Below are positions 12,762 through 26,045 of a stretch of DNA of 64,000 bases, one piece after another. Location: assembly GCF_905475465.1 (NCBI RefSeq), contig NC_062242.1, positions 895,501-959,500 of the forward strand, given 5' to 3'. Source of the DNA: Pieris napi. Lineage: Eukaryota; Arthropoda; Insecta; Lepidoptera; Pieridae. A program made the position numbers and the translations under genes. The stretch's first letter is position 1; every line of letters begins with the position of its first letter. The notes below the pieces were generated by a model that had not been told where the DNA came from, made no database searches, and saw only the letters and a program-made list of their open reading frames with translations.

Positions 12762-12882
12762 GCACTGGAGGTTGATCACCTGCATGCCTATTAGATTTAA
12801 AATTGATCATGAAACAGATTCAGAAATCTGAGGCTAAGACCTAAAGAGGTTGTAGCGCCACTGATTTATTTTATTTATTTAT
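12762..12882 (+). mobile_element. SINE family A, 3' fragment
   Basis: Plus-strand tail fragment with gatcatgaaacagattcag and the ending gttgtagcgccactgattta plus a tttattta tail. Confidence 0.75.
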
Positions 12883-14035
12883 TATCTTTATAGCATTTCT
12901 AGATATGAAGAGTCTTTGCATCATACAATATAGATTTTTGAATAATAATAAAACGTGCTTTATGTATTCCAGTCTGGTGTGAAGTTAACCAATAGTAGTT
13001 CACGTTATAATGCGGTGAACGCGAGGCATCGTGACAATGGAATTGCAAAACGAGCCGCGACTAATTATAAACATTTACATTTTTTCGTAATACTTTAAAC
13101 AGTTTCAATGGGACTATTTCCACAATTTCTTTTGCAATTCTCCAACAGTATAATTTTTTAGCCACTTCGAAAGTGATGTTTACTTTACACCGGCCCGGGC
13201 TTTAGTAACAACAAATATAGGTAATTGGAAGTTCCTTTTTTTGTACATTTTATAGTGCATTTTGCTGTCGCAATTATAATAATACCTAAGCATTCCTATA
13301 ATATTCAAAGATGTGTTTCAGTACCTTTTATGACAGAACAAGTGATTAGTTTGTGTGTGATGTTGCAGTCCACTGCCCAATCAGTTCAGCAAATATAGAC
13401 ATGACTGAGGTTTCAAAAACTAACAAAGACTCAGCATGCTTATAATAACTCTCATATACATAGACACACATTCTCATACTAACGCATTCACGCATACTCA
13501 ATGTCTTTTACGACTTGTGTTTGATTAGTTGTAACACAAAAATATTTCTTCTTAAAAAACTGTTTTAAAAATGTATCATGTATCACGGGATAATTGTTAT
13601 CCAGTTTCCCACAACACAGGGACTCCCTTGTGTAGGGACTAGCGATAGATGAATTTTGTCACAACCTATTTCTGTCATGAATATAGTTTTTATTATTATT
13701 ATATTTTTTTACATCTTCATGACCTTTGTTTACATGACTTGTACGATATAAATTAATGAAATTTATCTAAACTATAAAAATTTCGCAAATAAAAAATTGT
13801 GACTTTTTCATAGTTTTTAAACATTTTCAAATTATTCTCATTAAAGTAATTAACAATGCAGTTTAAAATTACAATGCTTAATTACTAAAACCTTGTCGAC
13901 GGCCTCAGATCAAAATAATGTTTGAGATAATACACGCAGGGTATAACTCCAACAAATAAGGCTGTACTTATCATCATTAGTTACGCTACCTTGTAATTGC
14001 TAGTGATTTTTTGAACAAGCTTTATGTAATTATGT

Positions 14036-14238
14036 ATTATCGTAATGCTTGTAAGAGAAAAGAAGCAGAAATGGAACAGAATCTTAAGGAAGTGTGCTGG
14101 ACCCAAGAAGTGGGAAACGAAAGAGGCAGGCAAATAAGAAGATGGGAGGACGATAAGGTAGCGGTTCCAGTGTGGATTCGAACCGCTAGAGAACGCCAAG
14201 ATTGGAAAAACTTAGAGGAGGCCTTTGTCGAACGATAA
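14036..14238 (+). pseudogene. LINE reverse transcriptase C-terminal fragment
   Basis: RGRQIRRWEDD, WIRTARERQDWKNLEEAF and VER stop match the usual ...GRP..RW.DD...W...A..R..WK.LEEAF... ending of RTE-like elements. Confidence 0.65.
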
Positions 14239-16512
14239 TCTATAAATAAATAATGCCAAAATAATAACTTTAGACATAATATATTTACGTTAAAAGCTTT
14301 AAAGACTCTTTTATTTTATAACGTTTAGGAATCATATATTTAAAGAACCATTTGAACTGTGTTTAGTTTTTTGATAGTTATTTAAAACACACCATTATTC
14401 AGATGACAATTTTGCCGTAGGCATGACATATTATGTATTGTGATATTTGAACGGATTTTAATGAAAATTTGGAGCCAATGTTTATTTCTTTAAGGTGTCT
14501 TACTTTTCGAGAATCGGTTAACGCATGAGTAGAGATTCAACTTCACGATTATAGGGTTATAATCATCGCACAAGCTAAGGACTAGGAACTTGGGATCTAA
14601 GAGAAAAATATAAAGAATCGTAATTCTACGCATACGTTAATATTTTAATAAACGTAGTACTGTAATTGAGCTAGTCTCTTAAATAGAAAAAAGAGAAATT
14701 CTGCCCATAACATAAATGTCTTCTAGTCAAGCAATTTTTTCGAGATGACATAAAAGAACGAGTTGAGCATGACGTACAGACCCAAGCTGTAACGCATGTT
14801 CGGCTCTGTACATAAAGCAAACGTCTATGGCGGGAGAATGTTGAGGTATTTGCTACCACGACTGCCCAGTCAGTTATTAGATAGCCTAATGTTAACCAAC
14901 ATAAAAAGTAAGTTGAAAAACTAATTTTATACGCATTTGTCGCGTTTCTAAACAAGACTACTATGTTCACATTTATAAAAACCACAACGGTTTTCTAATG
15001 TAACATATTATGATTTTATTATATTATCCTGTTAAATAAAAAAATAAAAATGGTCATACTTAGGCGTTAACTGTATGTAAATTGATACTTAAGATAGCTC
15101 AAGATAGCTTGTTACGTATTTCCGTGTTGCTCGGAAACTAACGTGTGAAACAACGTATATTTTGACACGTTTTCAACAATTGACGGAAACTTTGCTTGAT
15201 TCCGCGTACTCGTGTCTCCTAAGCCTACTATTGGACTAATAATAAATAATGTAATAATAATACTTTAATATTTAAAGAACTTTATTTCTCATTACAAAAA
15301 TGATATTTATCTAGCCGTTCTAATTTTATGATATAAAGAATTTTAGACGGTAATTTATTACGGTAATTGCACACTTTTATACTTATTAGACTTCTTGAAA
15401 TATTTTACACTTAAACACATTTACATTTCTATCATATCATTATTTTTGTGTGCCCTTTTTTGGCAAGACCACTGTTCTAATCCCTGCCGTGTAGCACCTG
15501 TTGTTTCCTTCCAGGCCTATCCACCTTCTAAATTGTCTTCCACTTTTATGTTTATTGTACATTGGGCATCGGTTTAATACTGGAAATTATAAATAATAAT
15601 AATAGAATTAAAAATAATGCTACAAGCTATACAAGTGTTTCTTTATAATTATACGAAGTTTAAAAAATAATTGAATTAAAGAAATAATTATTCAGAATGG
15701 ATAAGCATAAAACATTATATTTTAATAATGTTACAAAATCTTATAGATCTAAATTCTCTCGCTAAAATAGAAAACAAATGTACTTTATACAATTTTCCCT
15801 TTTCTTAAAAATTTGTGTAACTTAAATACACCGTTTATTTTACGCAAACTTAACAAAAATAACATCTTTTAGTGTTATTTAAATTCTTATAAAAATAAGG
15901 ACTAAACGTTAAACTAATACTTGTACCGTAGAGTGCAATAAACTTACGAGTGTCAATGTTCGGGTCAAATCAAACAGAAACCTGACTCATTGTTTGCTAA
16001 GACATAAATAAAGGGCCGCTAAAATCAATCTCAAGCATCTTTTCGAACATGTTTTTATATCATTTTATGGCCGAATATATATACTTGATTAACAATCATA
16101 ATCTTATAAGGTAATGAATCCCTTTTTTATGATACTGGAGGTGAAGCACCTTCCACCGAATTTAGGTTGCAGGGGATTGTGGAATCCACCCAATTTGTGT
16201 CCGACAGTCAGAGCAACGTCAATCCACTTCGGATTTCAACCGCAGCGCAATCACCTTCCCTTTGTATTCTACCAGGTACATTATCAATACCTCCGCGTGT
16301 AATATAATAAAATCCCAAGGTGACTTCTGATACACAGAAAATGCTAACATCGTGTCTTGGCATAGCCATCTGTCCATACTCTCTCAAGTCCCGATGACTC
16401 CTCGAAAGCCTTATACAAATTAATCTGAATCCACTAGGCCACTACTCTAATTAATTTGATAGCAGTGCAAATTTTTCGTCGCATGTTAAAATTTCGATTT
16501 AAAATAAATAAA
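14239..16512. other. Non-coding
   Basis: A GC-richer stretch at 16,110-16,440 may be an unrecognised retroelement fragment; no gene supported. Confidence 0.45.
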
Positions 16513-16807
16513 AAATAAATCAGTGGCGCTACAACCTCTTTAGGTCTTGGCCTCAGATTTCTGAATCTGTTTCATGATCATTTTTAAATCTAATAAGCAA
16601 GTAGGTGATCAGCCTCCAGTGCCTGACACACGCCGTCGACTTTTTGGATCTCAGACATGTCGGTTTCTTCAAGATGTTTTCCTTCACCGTTCGAGCAAAT
16701 GTTAAATGCGCACATAGAAAGAAAGTCCATTGGTGCACAGCCGGGGATCGAACCTACGACCTTAGGTATGAAAGTCGCACACTGAAGCCACTAGGCCAAC
16801 ACTGCTC
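16513..16807 (-). mobile_element. tRNA-derived SINE, family A, near full length
   Basis: On the minus strand it starts with a tRNA-like head, gcagtgttggcctagtggct (box A) and ggttcgatccccgg (box B). It continues through acattcgctcgaacggtgaa and aaaaagtcgacggcgtgtgt and ends with a tail near tgatttatttttta. This is the best reference copy of the family in the window. Confidence 0.85.
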
Positions 16808-17296
16808 AAAATTTCGATTTAAGCCCGGTTTAAAGACTGAATTTGTGTCCTTGTGCACTTGTTCATCTCCTAGCAAATGGCAAAGCCCAATAGTACACTT
16901 AATGAAAAACATTAAGGTGATATTTTATATAATATACACATTACCGCTATTTCATTTAACCTATAAATCAGTACCGGTACTCTCGATACGGTTGTCAACA
17001 CTTTATTCAAATATCAGTACAGTTATTGTGTTATGATGAATCCTTGATATTTGTGAATACAACCATGACGTCGCCATACAGTTACGTTTATAAGTTGATT
17101 TATAATCTTATGTCTATTAGAAACATCAAAGCTATTGGGTCATACGGTCAATATAATTATATTAAAATAAATAGTATATAATATATTATGTTGTATTCAT
17201 TATAAAACTCTTTTGATGGATTTATTAATTAAGTACACTTAAATAAATTGTTGCTTGCAATTGTTGTTTTACGGGATGAATAGGTTGTGAGTCACT

Positions 17297-17625
17297 TTTT
17301 TTTATTTTTTCGTTGCACCGCACAGTTCCCTTGTTCACTACAAGGGTTATGTGGGACTCAAGGGCATACCCACTAAAACCCCACGGCCCCACCAGCAATC
17401 GCCCGCGGCAGGAAACGGTAACAGCGTAGCCTTGTTCGAACCCAGCCACGCGATCAGCCGTTAAACTCACCGTCATCTACGGCCAGGAACGATGTGGAAT
17501 GGCACAGCAAGGGCCATTCACATTGGTCAATTCAACCTGATTTGTAAAGCTGGGGGAGGTTGGTCACAACGCTTGCAGGGATGCGTCTTTTGGACGCATG
17601 AGCCCCTGTTCCCCCACTGAAGCAT
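17297..17625 (-). repeat. Retroelement 3' end with A-rich tail, minus strand
   Basis: A 330-bp GC-rich island. On the minus strand it runs from cagtgggggaacaggggctc through gtagatgacggtgagtttaa and ggttttagtgggtatgccct to an A-rich tail, the layout of a non-LTR 3' end. The 83-codon open frame in it is not a host gene. Confidence 0.55.
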
Positions 17626-18154
17626 AACCGTTATAGCAACGTTGTTACGGCTATATTAAACTAGTCGGCCATAGTCTGAGATTCTTATAGGAGGACTATA
17701 TGGATCTTTTAGTAGGCATAGGTATAATATATGACAACACAACTATTCCGATCGGTCCATAAATACGCTTGAAAATACTACAATTTCGGTCAAATAATAA
17801 ACGTTAAATATGAATCAAAGTTTATTAATAATTATACAATTAGATACAGTTTCAAGGCAGACAAAATCAATTTTAAGATTAGCAAGTCTGCGTTTTTGTC
17901 TGTGTGTCTATCGTTTTAAAATTAATGAATAGCGGTTATTAACTTGGTTTAATTAAATAACGTAACGGCTTCCGAATTCACTTTATTCCGGAAATAACTT
18001 CGACTTTCTATTTTTTTTTAGTACTCATAAATTGATAAATGTATAACACTAAGTTACGTCGATTTGCTTAGAAAGGTATAAAAGTATTGTATACACGATT
18101 CGATCCCATATTTGTGCTTATCAAAATTGCAATGTTATATTAAAACACATATTT

Positions 18155-18270
18155 ATTTATTTATAAAATTTATAAAGTTCACCACATCATATATAATGCT
18201 ATATCTACAGATACAAACTAGCTTTTCTAAATGACAATTATCGTAAACATATACGTTACAAAAAATTAGA
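18155..18270 (-). repeat. Repeat pair with 36,360 (ACCACATCATATATAATGC)
   Basis: ttcaccacatcatatataat gctatatctacag, then agcttttctaaatgacaatta, shared with 36,371-36,445 and preceded there also by ttatttattta, as in a reversed LINE tail. Confidence 0.55.
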
Positions 18271-18785
18271 AAGAAAAATTCAATAAAAAAAATAGTTTTG
18301 CATACAATTGTTGCTTGTTGTACAATAAAAACAAGTGCAAGTACAAAACTTAATTAAGATAACTTTTTAAATTGAATTACAGTTTATGCCAAAAAAAATA
18401 TTAATTTATTTAACAAATCAGTTATAGACATTTATAATAACAATTCAAGTTTTGTATGACACAATTCGTTAACCGTTCGTCTATTGTTTTAACTGCGGTC
18501 AAGGACGCGCAATTAAACCTTACCTGCCATGTTCTATCAATGATGTTTTTCAACAATCCTTACATATTATAAAGCGTAGGCCCCGTCTGTTTGTCAATAT
18601 ATAGGGTGATTCCTTAGGAATGTTTATGAATTTATAATTGACCGACTCCTTATGATATCTGTGGAAGAGATCGCAATAATCTAAACGATTAATTAATTTA
18701 AATAAAACAACAAAACATTTTTTTCGTGTGTTATTTTTTTGTTCCATACATTTTGGCATATATATCTAATGAAATGTTTTTTAAC

Positions 18786-18902
18786 CCTGGTTGTCTGGAA
18801 GGATCGCTCGAGAGCGAAAAAGGCCGCCAGTTGCCCTCCTTTTAATCATTCATTTAAATTGTGCTAATTTCTGCATTACTGCAACAAAGTGTAAATAAAG
18901 TA
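18786..18902 (+). repeat. LINE tail (GGATCGCTCGAGAGCG type)
   Basis: ggttgtctggaaggatcgct, gaaaaaggccgccagttgcc and ending gtgtaaataaag resemble the 3' end of a common lepidopteran LINE. Confidence 0.5.
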
Positions 18903-19436
18903 TGTAGAATTAAGTTTAGCTGTCCCTTGGAGAGGACGATGCGCTTAGCTTTCGCTCCATCATCAATTGACATTGATGGAGCACCATTTTACAGGCACGT
19001 TTTTGTAAATAAAATTGACCATGTAGTGAGTCCACTACACACGATATCATTTATTTTATTTCACCTTCTACAAGAATTTTTACAGCAGTTTCCTAACGTT
19101 TATCGAAAGAGAAATCATCAAGAAATGCCTATAATAAATCCAAGGATACTTGCAAAAAGCATATCGAATATCTAAGTAATTAAGCAAGCTATAGTTAGCT
19201 CTACATCGGAACTTCGTATTAACCTTACCACGATATCTCAATTAAATTCTTAAACGCGATGCAATTTAGTTTAGAAACTACAACGTTCAATGTCTTTGAG
19301 CAAAATGTGAGACAATTATTTTAATACTTTTTGTATATATACTTTATTATGTGGAGTGTGTGTATTAGAAGACACCTGTTGTGTTGTGATCTGTGTAGGA
19401 TTTTGTAACTTTATAACATTTGTAAAAATGGACGGG

Positions 19437-19512
19437 TTTTGCGACTTGCGACTTGCGACGCTACACGAGACTGGCGGCCAACCTCCAGTAATGGATGGTA
19501 ACCAAAAGAAGA
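19437..19512 (+). repeat. LINE 3' end, second copy of the 5,300 element
   Basis: gagactggcggccaacctcc agtaatg, then accaaaagaagaaca, matches the last codons and 3' UTR of the LINE fragment at 4,999-5,365. Confidence 0.6.
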
Positions 19513-20405
19513 ACATATTTTGTCAAGAGTGACTTGACGACCCAGTCTCCGAAATAAAAGTAACTGCCATCTAAACAATATGTGTTCAATCGTGTAATAT
19601 TTTGAATTCAAGAAACAATATAAGTAAACCTAAAATATTATAAAGTCATGTTTCCGTGCACACATTTTGACATGAATTTATGTTTAGTTTAGTCTCATTC
19701 AAACTTCTATAAAGGGTTGCCGTTGTATAACTGGCATTTTAGGTCCAGTAGGGGTACTAGCTAGCCACGTGAGTGGATTGACCAATTTATAACTTCGACT
19801 GCCAATCGTAAACGTTGTAACCCATGGCAACGCGTGTGTTTGATACATACGCTGAATTCGTCTATTCAGTGATATGGGTGTGTGACAATCACAGACAATT
19901 TCACAACTAAAGCGTTTAATATGACAGCTATTATTCATGATACAGCGATCCAGTCGATTGTTAGTTTATAGTTACAAAATACTGGCTTCTTATAGGTCAT
20001 GCAGATCTGAATGCCGCGGAGATCACGCCTAACCGTTCAAAGGTACTTCAATTCAACCCATGTAAGGTTAAAAAGGTCGAATCTAATTGGAATAACGAAT
20101 CATCAAAATAGGTTAAACCATGGTTTAATTCTGTGGAAGGTTAAATATTGGTATACGATTTCAATAGATGAACGTTTTATTAAAACACCTAGTAGTTAAT
20201 GGACGCGATTCGTTGTACGCTATTACATCTTCTATTAATAATAAAACATTTATTTCCAATATTTTGGTACAACAAGCTTTAGTACATGTTTGGCTAAAAC
20301 AAGGTAGCTCAAGTCTCTTGGTTAAATAATTTATCTTTAGTTTCGTCCCGGGGAAAAAAACTTCAATTTACTCAAATAGATTATTAAAAGCGAAGTATAT
20401 TCTTA

Positions 20406-20895
20406 GGCCCTTTATCCACTGCTCCGGTCCGGCGTCGGATACCGGAATGAGTCATGAGAAAAATATCGGAAGGTCGGATTGCGCTTCTCCACTGTATCCG
20501 ATCCGACAATAATCGATACTTGTATATTTATCATGCAACACTTATATTAACTAAAACCCATATACTTTATTTTATTAATACAACGTTCTAAATTCTGAAT
20601 TTTAATTGCCCTGGCAAGTTTGTTACTTTTTTTAAATGGTCTATCTTAAAATACTATAATCTACTTAATAAATAGTTCATGAATACTATGGTTTAAAAAT
20701 ATAAATAAATAGCAACATAATTTGGTTTGGTCCAGGTTATCCAGATTCTTTCAAATTAAAGAAACTATAAATAATCCTGTGAATAATAATTTATAACCTC
20801 TTGGATACTTGGATATACTTGGACCAATAAAACACCGCGTTCCGATCTAGCAAATTATCGGATCGGAGCCGGACCGGAGCAGTGGAGAAACGGCC
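20406..20895. mobile_element. Harbinger-type MITE, 490 bp, TTA duplication
   Basis: Left end ggccctttatccactgctcc and right end ggagcagtggagaaacggcc are inverted repeats, continuing as ggtccgg / ccggacc. TTA lies on both sides (20403-20405 and 20896-20898). No ORF. Confidence 0.85.
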
Positions 20896-21554
20896 TTAAG
20901 CTGCAAGAGTAAGCGGGGAATGGTAGGGATATGTCAGTATCGCGGTACTAGTTAAAGTAGGGCTAATTATATTTTAACAAAACCAAATCATGTAATGTCC
21001 CAGTATCTTGTGCGATAATCTAGAAGGGAGTCTTGGGAAAGGTTCTGAGAACGGATTGTTCTTTTAAAATGCATTAATCGCACAAATCGCTCACAGGGCA
21101 ATTATTATTTAATATGTGTCTATATTTCGTAACTTTACACAAGACTTCTTAGCCCAAAATAAGTAAAATTTAGTACGGGTGTTTCAGAAAATAGAGGTGA
21201 GCTAAAACACATTTTGGAAAGCTTTTCAGCGACTAGTGGAGTTATTGAAACAGTTGTTATAAAATGGGAATATTAGACTAAGGAACATTAAAAGGAGATT
21301 TCTTCACTAAAAAGGTTTTATTACTTCATATCACATAAAAATGTTCACAATCGAATTTCTTATTTAATATCTGGTGAAGACGCGTTCAGCAATCCTTCTA
21401 ATTCCACATCTACAAAAGATTTTGTCTGTGGAACTAATTTTGACTTATTTTTCATATATTCAAGGTAAGTGTGCCAAAAATCAATCTGGAACTATTTAGG
21501 AAAAACACCTTTTGTATGGCAATTAAGGTTTACAATAATTAACCAAAACAATTA

Positions 21555-21860
21555 AAACATCTTCCAGCTAGAGTCTTTAAAAAGCGACTTGGAGCAACTT
21601 TACTTTTGGAAAAAATTTACAATTCAATAAATGATTATTTGCGTGAGACACTGTAGTTGATATAAATTAAATAATGATATGATATGTATGATACAAATAA
21701 TATAAGAATTGACCAAATCATATGACTAATAATGTAAAATTCCTTTAAAGACAAATTCGCGCGTCATTGTGTGTGGCAGAATATGCGAACTTACGATTGT
21801 ACCGTACCACCTTACACATTTTTGTACCATATTCTTGCAATAAATAAATTATTATTATAA
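21555..21860 (+). repeat. LINE 3' end with ORF tail and 3' UTR
   Basis: LPARVFKKRLGATLLLEKIY and SINDYLRETL stop look like the C-terminus of a LINE ORF2. The following 200 bp (gcgtcattgtgtgtggcaga ... cacatttttgtaccatattc ... tgcaataaataaatta) is a typical lepidopteran LINE 3' UTR. Confidence 0.6.
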
Positions 21861-22179
21861 ACAAACGCTCAATTAGTGCATCTGTATTTTAATGTTCAAC
21901 AAAATGATTAAATGCGTATAATTTAACTAAATATGAATGTTAACAATGCGGTCTTCACGGTGTTGCAATTCTTTGTTATCAAATCATCAAAGCATAACGT
22001 GTTTTCAATGTTGCAAATTTAACGTCGTTTCATAGTTCACTACAACCTTGAGTGTTGCTATATAATTAATCTAGCAGTTAACTTTACTTTATTAAAAAAA
22101 TACCTTTTAGAGAACTTACAAATTTTCTTACGTAAAGAACGTACTTTTCAAACGAGAGCCCTTTTTTACGCGGTCTTCT

Positions 22180-22425
22180 CAAGTTGTCCTCTTATTAAGG
22201 TGAAGGGTATCAGGTTCGATTCCCGGTCGGATGGCAAGTTTTTTTCTATAAATTTAAATTTGTATTCTGCCTTTGGAAGGCTTATGCGGTACCGGGCGAG
22301 TGCTTTAACCATACATGGAGGGCACGGTCGAATTTCTAAGGCAAGCAGTAAATATGCTACTTAAGAAAATACACTATGGCGTTTAGGATTAATACATCCT
22401 AAGCCGAAGGTGAAAATTACTAGTG
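22180..22425 (+). mobile_element. Candidate tRNA-derived SINE, family C
   Basis: Contains a box B (ggttcgattcccggtcggat), a T run, then ctgcctttggaaggcttatg, ggtaccgggcgagtgcttta and aggattaatacatcctaagc. The head is eroded, so the call rests on box B and on body motifs familiar from lepidopteran repeats. Confidence 0.5.
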
Positions 22426-23397
22426 GTCTTTTAATTCAACGAACGAGAGCCCTCAACTCTAAGTGGGTTTTATTCCAGCTGTTCGCCAATAAATTGTTCT
22501 TTCTATTCGCACAATTAATATATATATATACCTTCTGGTCTATAAAATTAAAATTAATGAAACAGAAACAATCTAGGACCGTGAATAATTGAATAACAGT
22601 TTTAAACGACCTAGGTGCTAATGCTTTACAAACACAATGAAAAAAACAAATGCCGTTAATTAACATTTGGTTTTGACATTTAAAGAATATATATGGTTCA
22701 TATCTGCGATCACGTTATTACAGAGAGTGGAAATATTGCTAATTATAATAATTCATATGGTTAAATTGGATAAACTTAATTGTAACACAAAAGAGTTTCT
22801 GATAAAACGTTTAATTTTATGACTCTTTTATCAAAATTCCTTCCGCGTTTTCGGCGCTACCAATATTCCCAAACAACACAAACCCGTAGAGTAAAGATCA
22901 AACAAATCACATTCGTTATACAAACGTCAAACATGTAATATTTACTCACGATCTCGTGAATAAGCAATGCTTTCTTTTTATTAACTGACATGCCAAATAT
23001 TTGCAAAAATGTTTTAGCTCAGGAATAACCACGGTATACTAACTCGTTTGCAAGCTTTAGTCATGGTGTATTTTTAGCATAAAGGCTTATAGACCTGGAT
23101 GTTTTTTGCTACTTTTTATAAGTTTTATCAACAGTACTGCTAAAGTTGTATCGCGTGTAAAGTAGCCACCAAGAAATTGTACTTTGTTGTTTGTTTTCTT
23201 TTTGAAAGTAACCATAGACATTTTTATTACGCCAGTAGGCAGTACTGCATGCTGTATTTGACGGCTGCTGTATAAATGTTTAATGTGTATTGTCAATTGT
23301 CAGTTTATAGAACTTTTTATATAACAATTTACAACAATAAAATGTTGAGCACAGAACACATTTGATGAGTTAAATTCTAAGGAGTATTATTGTCCTA

Positions 23398-23757
23398 GTA
23401 GAAAAGCGTCAGCCACCATCTAGGTGTAGTCGAGATGGAAGTACTCTTGACGGCTTCAGCTCATCAACATCGGACGTCAAATACGAATACCACTATCACT
23501 TTAACGTCTGTCGTTCCGCAACTAAGCGTTTTAAGGCAATTTTGCTGCACACAATCACTATATCGAACCGGCTGCCTATTGATATCTGAATCAACTTGAC
23601 TTAGTCCCTGAGAAAAAGAACCTTAGACAAAGAACCCTTTACCAATTCGTAAGGCCAGCAACGCATGCCAGCCTTCTGACAGTGTGATTGTCCATCGCTA
23701 CAATCACTTAACATCAGATGAGCCTTCTGTCCATTTGCCCCCTAACAAAAAAACTCA
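23398..23757 (+). repeat. GGCAACGCACTCGC family, long copy including LINE-like upstream part
   Basis: The familiar tail (23,652 on) is preceded by about 250 bp (gatggaagtactcttgacgg ... ttccgcaactaagcgtttta ... gaatcaacttgacttagtcc) that usually lies upstream of the tail in this family, so this is the longest copy here. The upstream part reads partly open (EYHYHFN) and may be a retroelement ORF end. Confidence 0.6.
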
Positions 23758-24166
23758 CTCTTTAATCTGAGCATCACAGAGCCAAGACTGGATCAAGTTA
23801 TACATCTTATTTCCTGTAACAGCCCTTATGATACAGCGTGAGAGCTTTTCTGATCATGGATTTAAGCACCAGAATAATGCAATATAAGTCTGAATGGTAA
23901 CGATGAATAATGTTCATTCCCAACCTTTGTACGAACTCTCGTGGGTAACAAAGAACCTTTATATACACTTAATACATATCAAATATACTAGAAAGTGCGT
24001 ACCTGACACTATCATTAATTTTAATAATCATTACAAACGTTTTCAATACAGTAATTTGATATTCATAATGACATTTGACATGAAAGTTAGATTATGTGAG
24101 CATAACAATGAAATTTAGACAAACTACCTACGGATATTACCGATAATAAGTGAGTATTATTTATTG

Positions 24167-24502
24167 AAGCCTATATTCACTTTGATTAGTGATAAGTGCA
24201 GGTGATTAGTTATTACTAGAAAACAAGTGTGGACAGCTACTGATTAGTGCAGGTGATTAGTTGGCTGCGTAGTAAAGTGATTAGAAGCGTGTTCTATTTT
24301 TTTGCGAGTGAACTGCGAGTAGCCACTTCGCGTGCGCCCTCCCTTCCCCCTCACTCGCAGCGTGCCTGCCAAACTGTTGATAACTGAATTTACTTAACAG
24401 AGCCACTAAACAATAATTGGACACTAATTGCACTACACACCTGCACTAATCATCCTCAATTACTAATCACTCGCACTAATAAAATATGTGAAAACAGGCC
24501 TT
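24167..24502. mobile_element. MITE with TGATTAGTG-rich ends
   Basis: aagcctatattcactttgat at the left and the complement of tatgtgaaaacaggcctt at the right form degenerate inverted ends. Both arms carry repeated gattagtg / cactaatc motifs, with a GC-rich centre near 24,310-24,365. No ORF. Confidence 0.55.
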
Positions 24503-25440
24503 TACTCGTATGACAGTTTGTATGCCACGATGCCCTAACATGCTGGTGGTAAGCGGGAAGGCTGTAATACGTGGGTAATTGCAATGGACTTAATAACACA
24601 GTATACTGTGTACGTAGTATTGTTGCGATGATGTGTGTGTAATTATATAATTAATGTTTATTTTTATTGAATTAATGTACCTTAAAACTAATCTACCAAT
24701 ATAATATTTAGGACAATATTGTAACTATAAATTATTATTTCTTAGGCTTTAAGTAGGTAAATCGTAATAACACATTTATGTGTGTATACATTAATTTCAC
24801 GTCCACTTCTATCTGTATGAACGCGATAAACTATAGTGGATTTGGTTAGGTTTGAGGTAGTGTGATTCATGGGGAAAGTTATTTTAAAACTAGGCCTAAT
24901 CTTTTATAGTTTTATGTAACAAAATTTAAATATCAGAGGTCACAAACAAAATCAAAATCGCGAAACATGGATCAAACTAATCTACCTTACTATTAAAGAA
25001 TTGAAAAATCATTCACTTATTATTACAGATTATTATTTTTAAAATTATTATTGGTTCCTGTGCGGAAATATATTTTGTTGTAACAGAGATACGGTTGTGG
25101 TTATAACGACTTGAAACCACATTAACTGTAATATAATACTAACATATTTCTCGGCAGTTTGTGAGTTTAATTTATCATTCAAGTACACCTTTATTAATTC
25201 TCAAAAGACCACAACTCACTCGCTTTTAACAGTATGGATGAAACATCACGGAATGATGTTCTATAATACGTAGTACAAGGAGTGTTTTAAATCAAAGTAA
25301 ACCGCTTTCTATGTAAAATAATTAGTTATAAGTTGTATTTATTTACAACTCACAAATATAACAATTTTCTTAACCTACATAGTAATAATAATAATTAAAT
25401 ATTAATAAAAAGAAAATTAAAACCAATTTAAAAAAGTTTG

Positions 25441-25634
25441 GTCCCTGTGGCAGTGTACCTTTAACGCTGGCAGCATTTCCTCGCTGTATTACGATACTAA
25501 TTCGTTGAGCGAGGAAAGTACCAGCTCTGGGGTCACCGGTACTATGTACAATCTTAAATCTTTAATTAGCGCCTGTCCACTTGAACCATACAGCCCGAGA
25601 GTCTCTACTCCAAAGGGAACAAAACCGAAGTTGT
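25441..25634 (-). pseudogene. Retroelement C-terminal ORF fragment, frameshifted
   Basis: The minus strand reads FGFVPFGVETLGLYGSSGQ, then after a frameshift RISIVIQRGNAASVKGTLPQ, the familiar end of a lepidopteran LINE reverse transcriptase. The 3' part (gccacagggcagtgtacctt type) recurs at 86-125. Confidence 0.65.
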
Positions 25635-26045
25635 TTTTTTTTTTAAGTTATAAATTGAACTTCTTCGAAGTTCTTAAGGAAACTTTGGTTAATATTCTGT
25701 AAGCAAGTTAGTTCTTTTACTAAGCTAAATTTTAGTCAAGAGATAATTAATTGAAACGATAAAGTAATGTACTTATAATAAAACAAAGTTTACATTGATT
25801 TACAGGAAAAGTGTGAGAAAAGTTCTTTCCTGTTTGCTTCCGTGAGAGTATATTAGAAAGCAAATTTGCATACACCAATGTAATTAACAATCTATTTACT
25901 ATATCTGTTAAAACGTCGTATAATCTGGACAGAGATGTTTTTGGTTACAGCTTTTTGTAAGTCATTATGTTATTGGACTAATGTATGTAATTATTATTTG
26001 TGCATTTAATATGATATCTAAATATACAAGTAGACTCGTGTATCA

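Larger units (their letters stand above)
10346..14035. other. Non-coding with repeat islands
   Basis: Holds the 11,140 MITE and two SINE fragments; otherwise AT-rich with no exon-like sequence. Confidence 0.5.
18903..21554. other. Non-coding with repeat islands
   Basis: Includes the LINE end at 19,437 and the MITE at 20,406. A 104-codon ORF at 18,861-19,175 lacks splice context and coding bias and is not called. Confidence 0.5.
21861..25440. other. Non-coding with repeat islands
   Basis: Contains the SINE candidate (22,180), a short TA run (22,517-22,529), the repeat at 23,398 and the MITE at 24,167; no exon supported. Confidence 0.5.

Noticed and set aside
16605..17036. 143-codon plus-strand ORF
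   Set aside because: Its first half is the antisense of SINE family A; similar spurious ORFs arise at 26,125, 27,053 and 62,445 from other copies.
17225..17476. 83-codon minus-strand ORF
   Set aside because: Part of a retroelement 3' end with an A-rich tail, not a host gene.
18861..19175. 104-codon plus-strand ORF
   Set aside because: Overlaps a LINE tail, has no splice context or recognisable domain, and its codon use resembles the non-coding flank.
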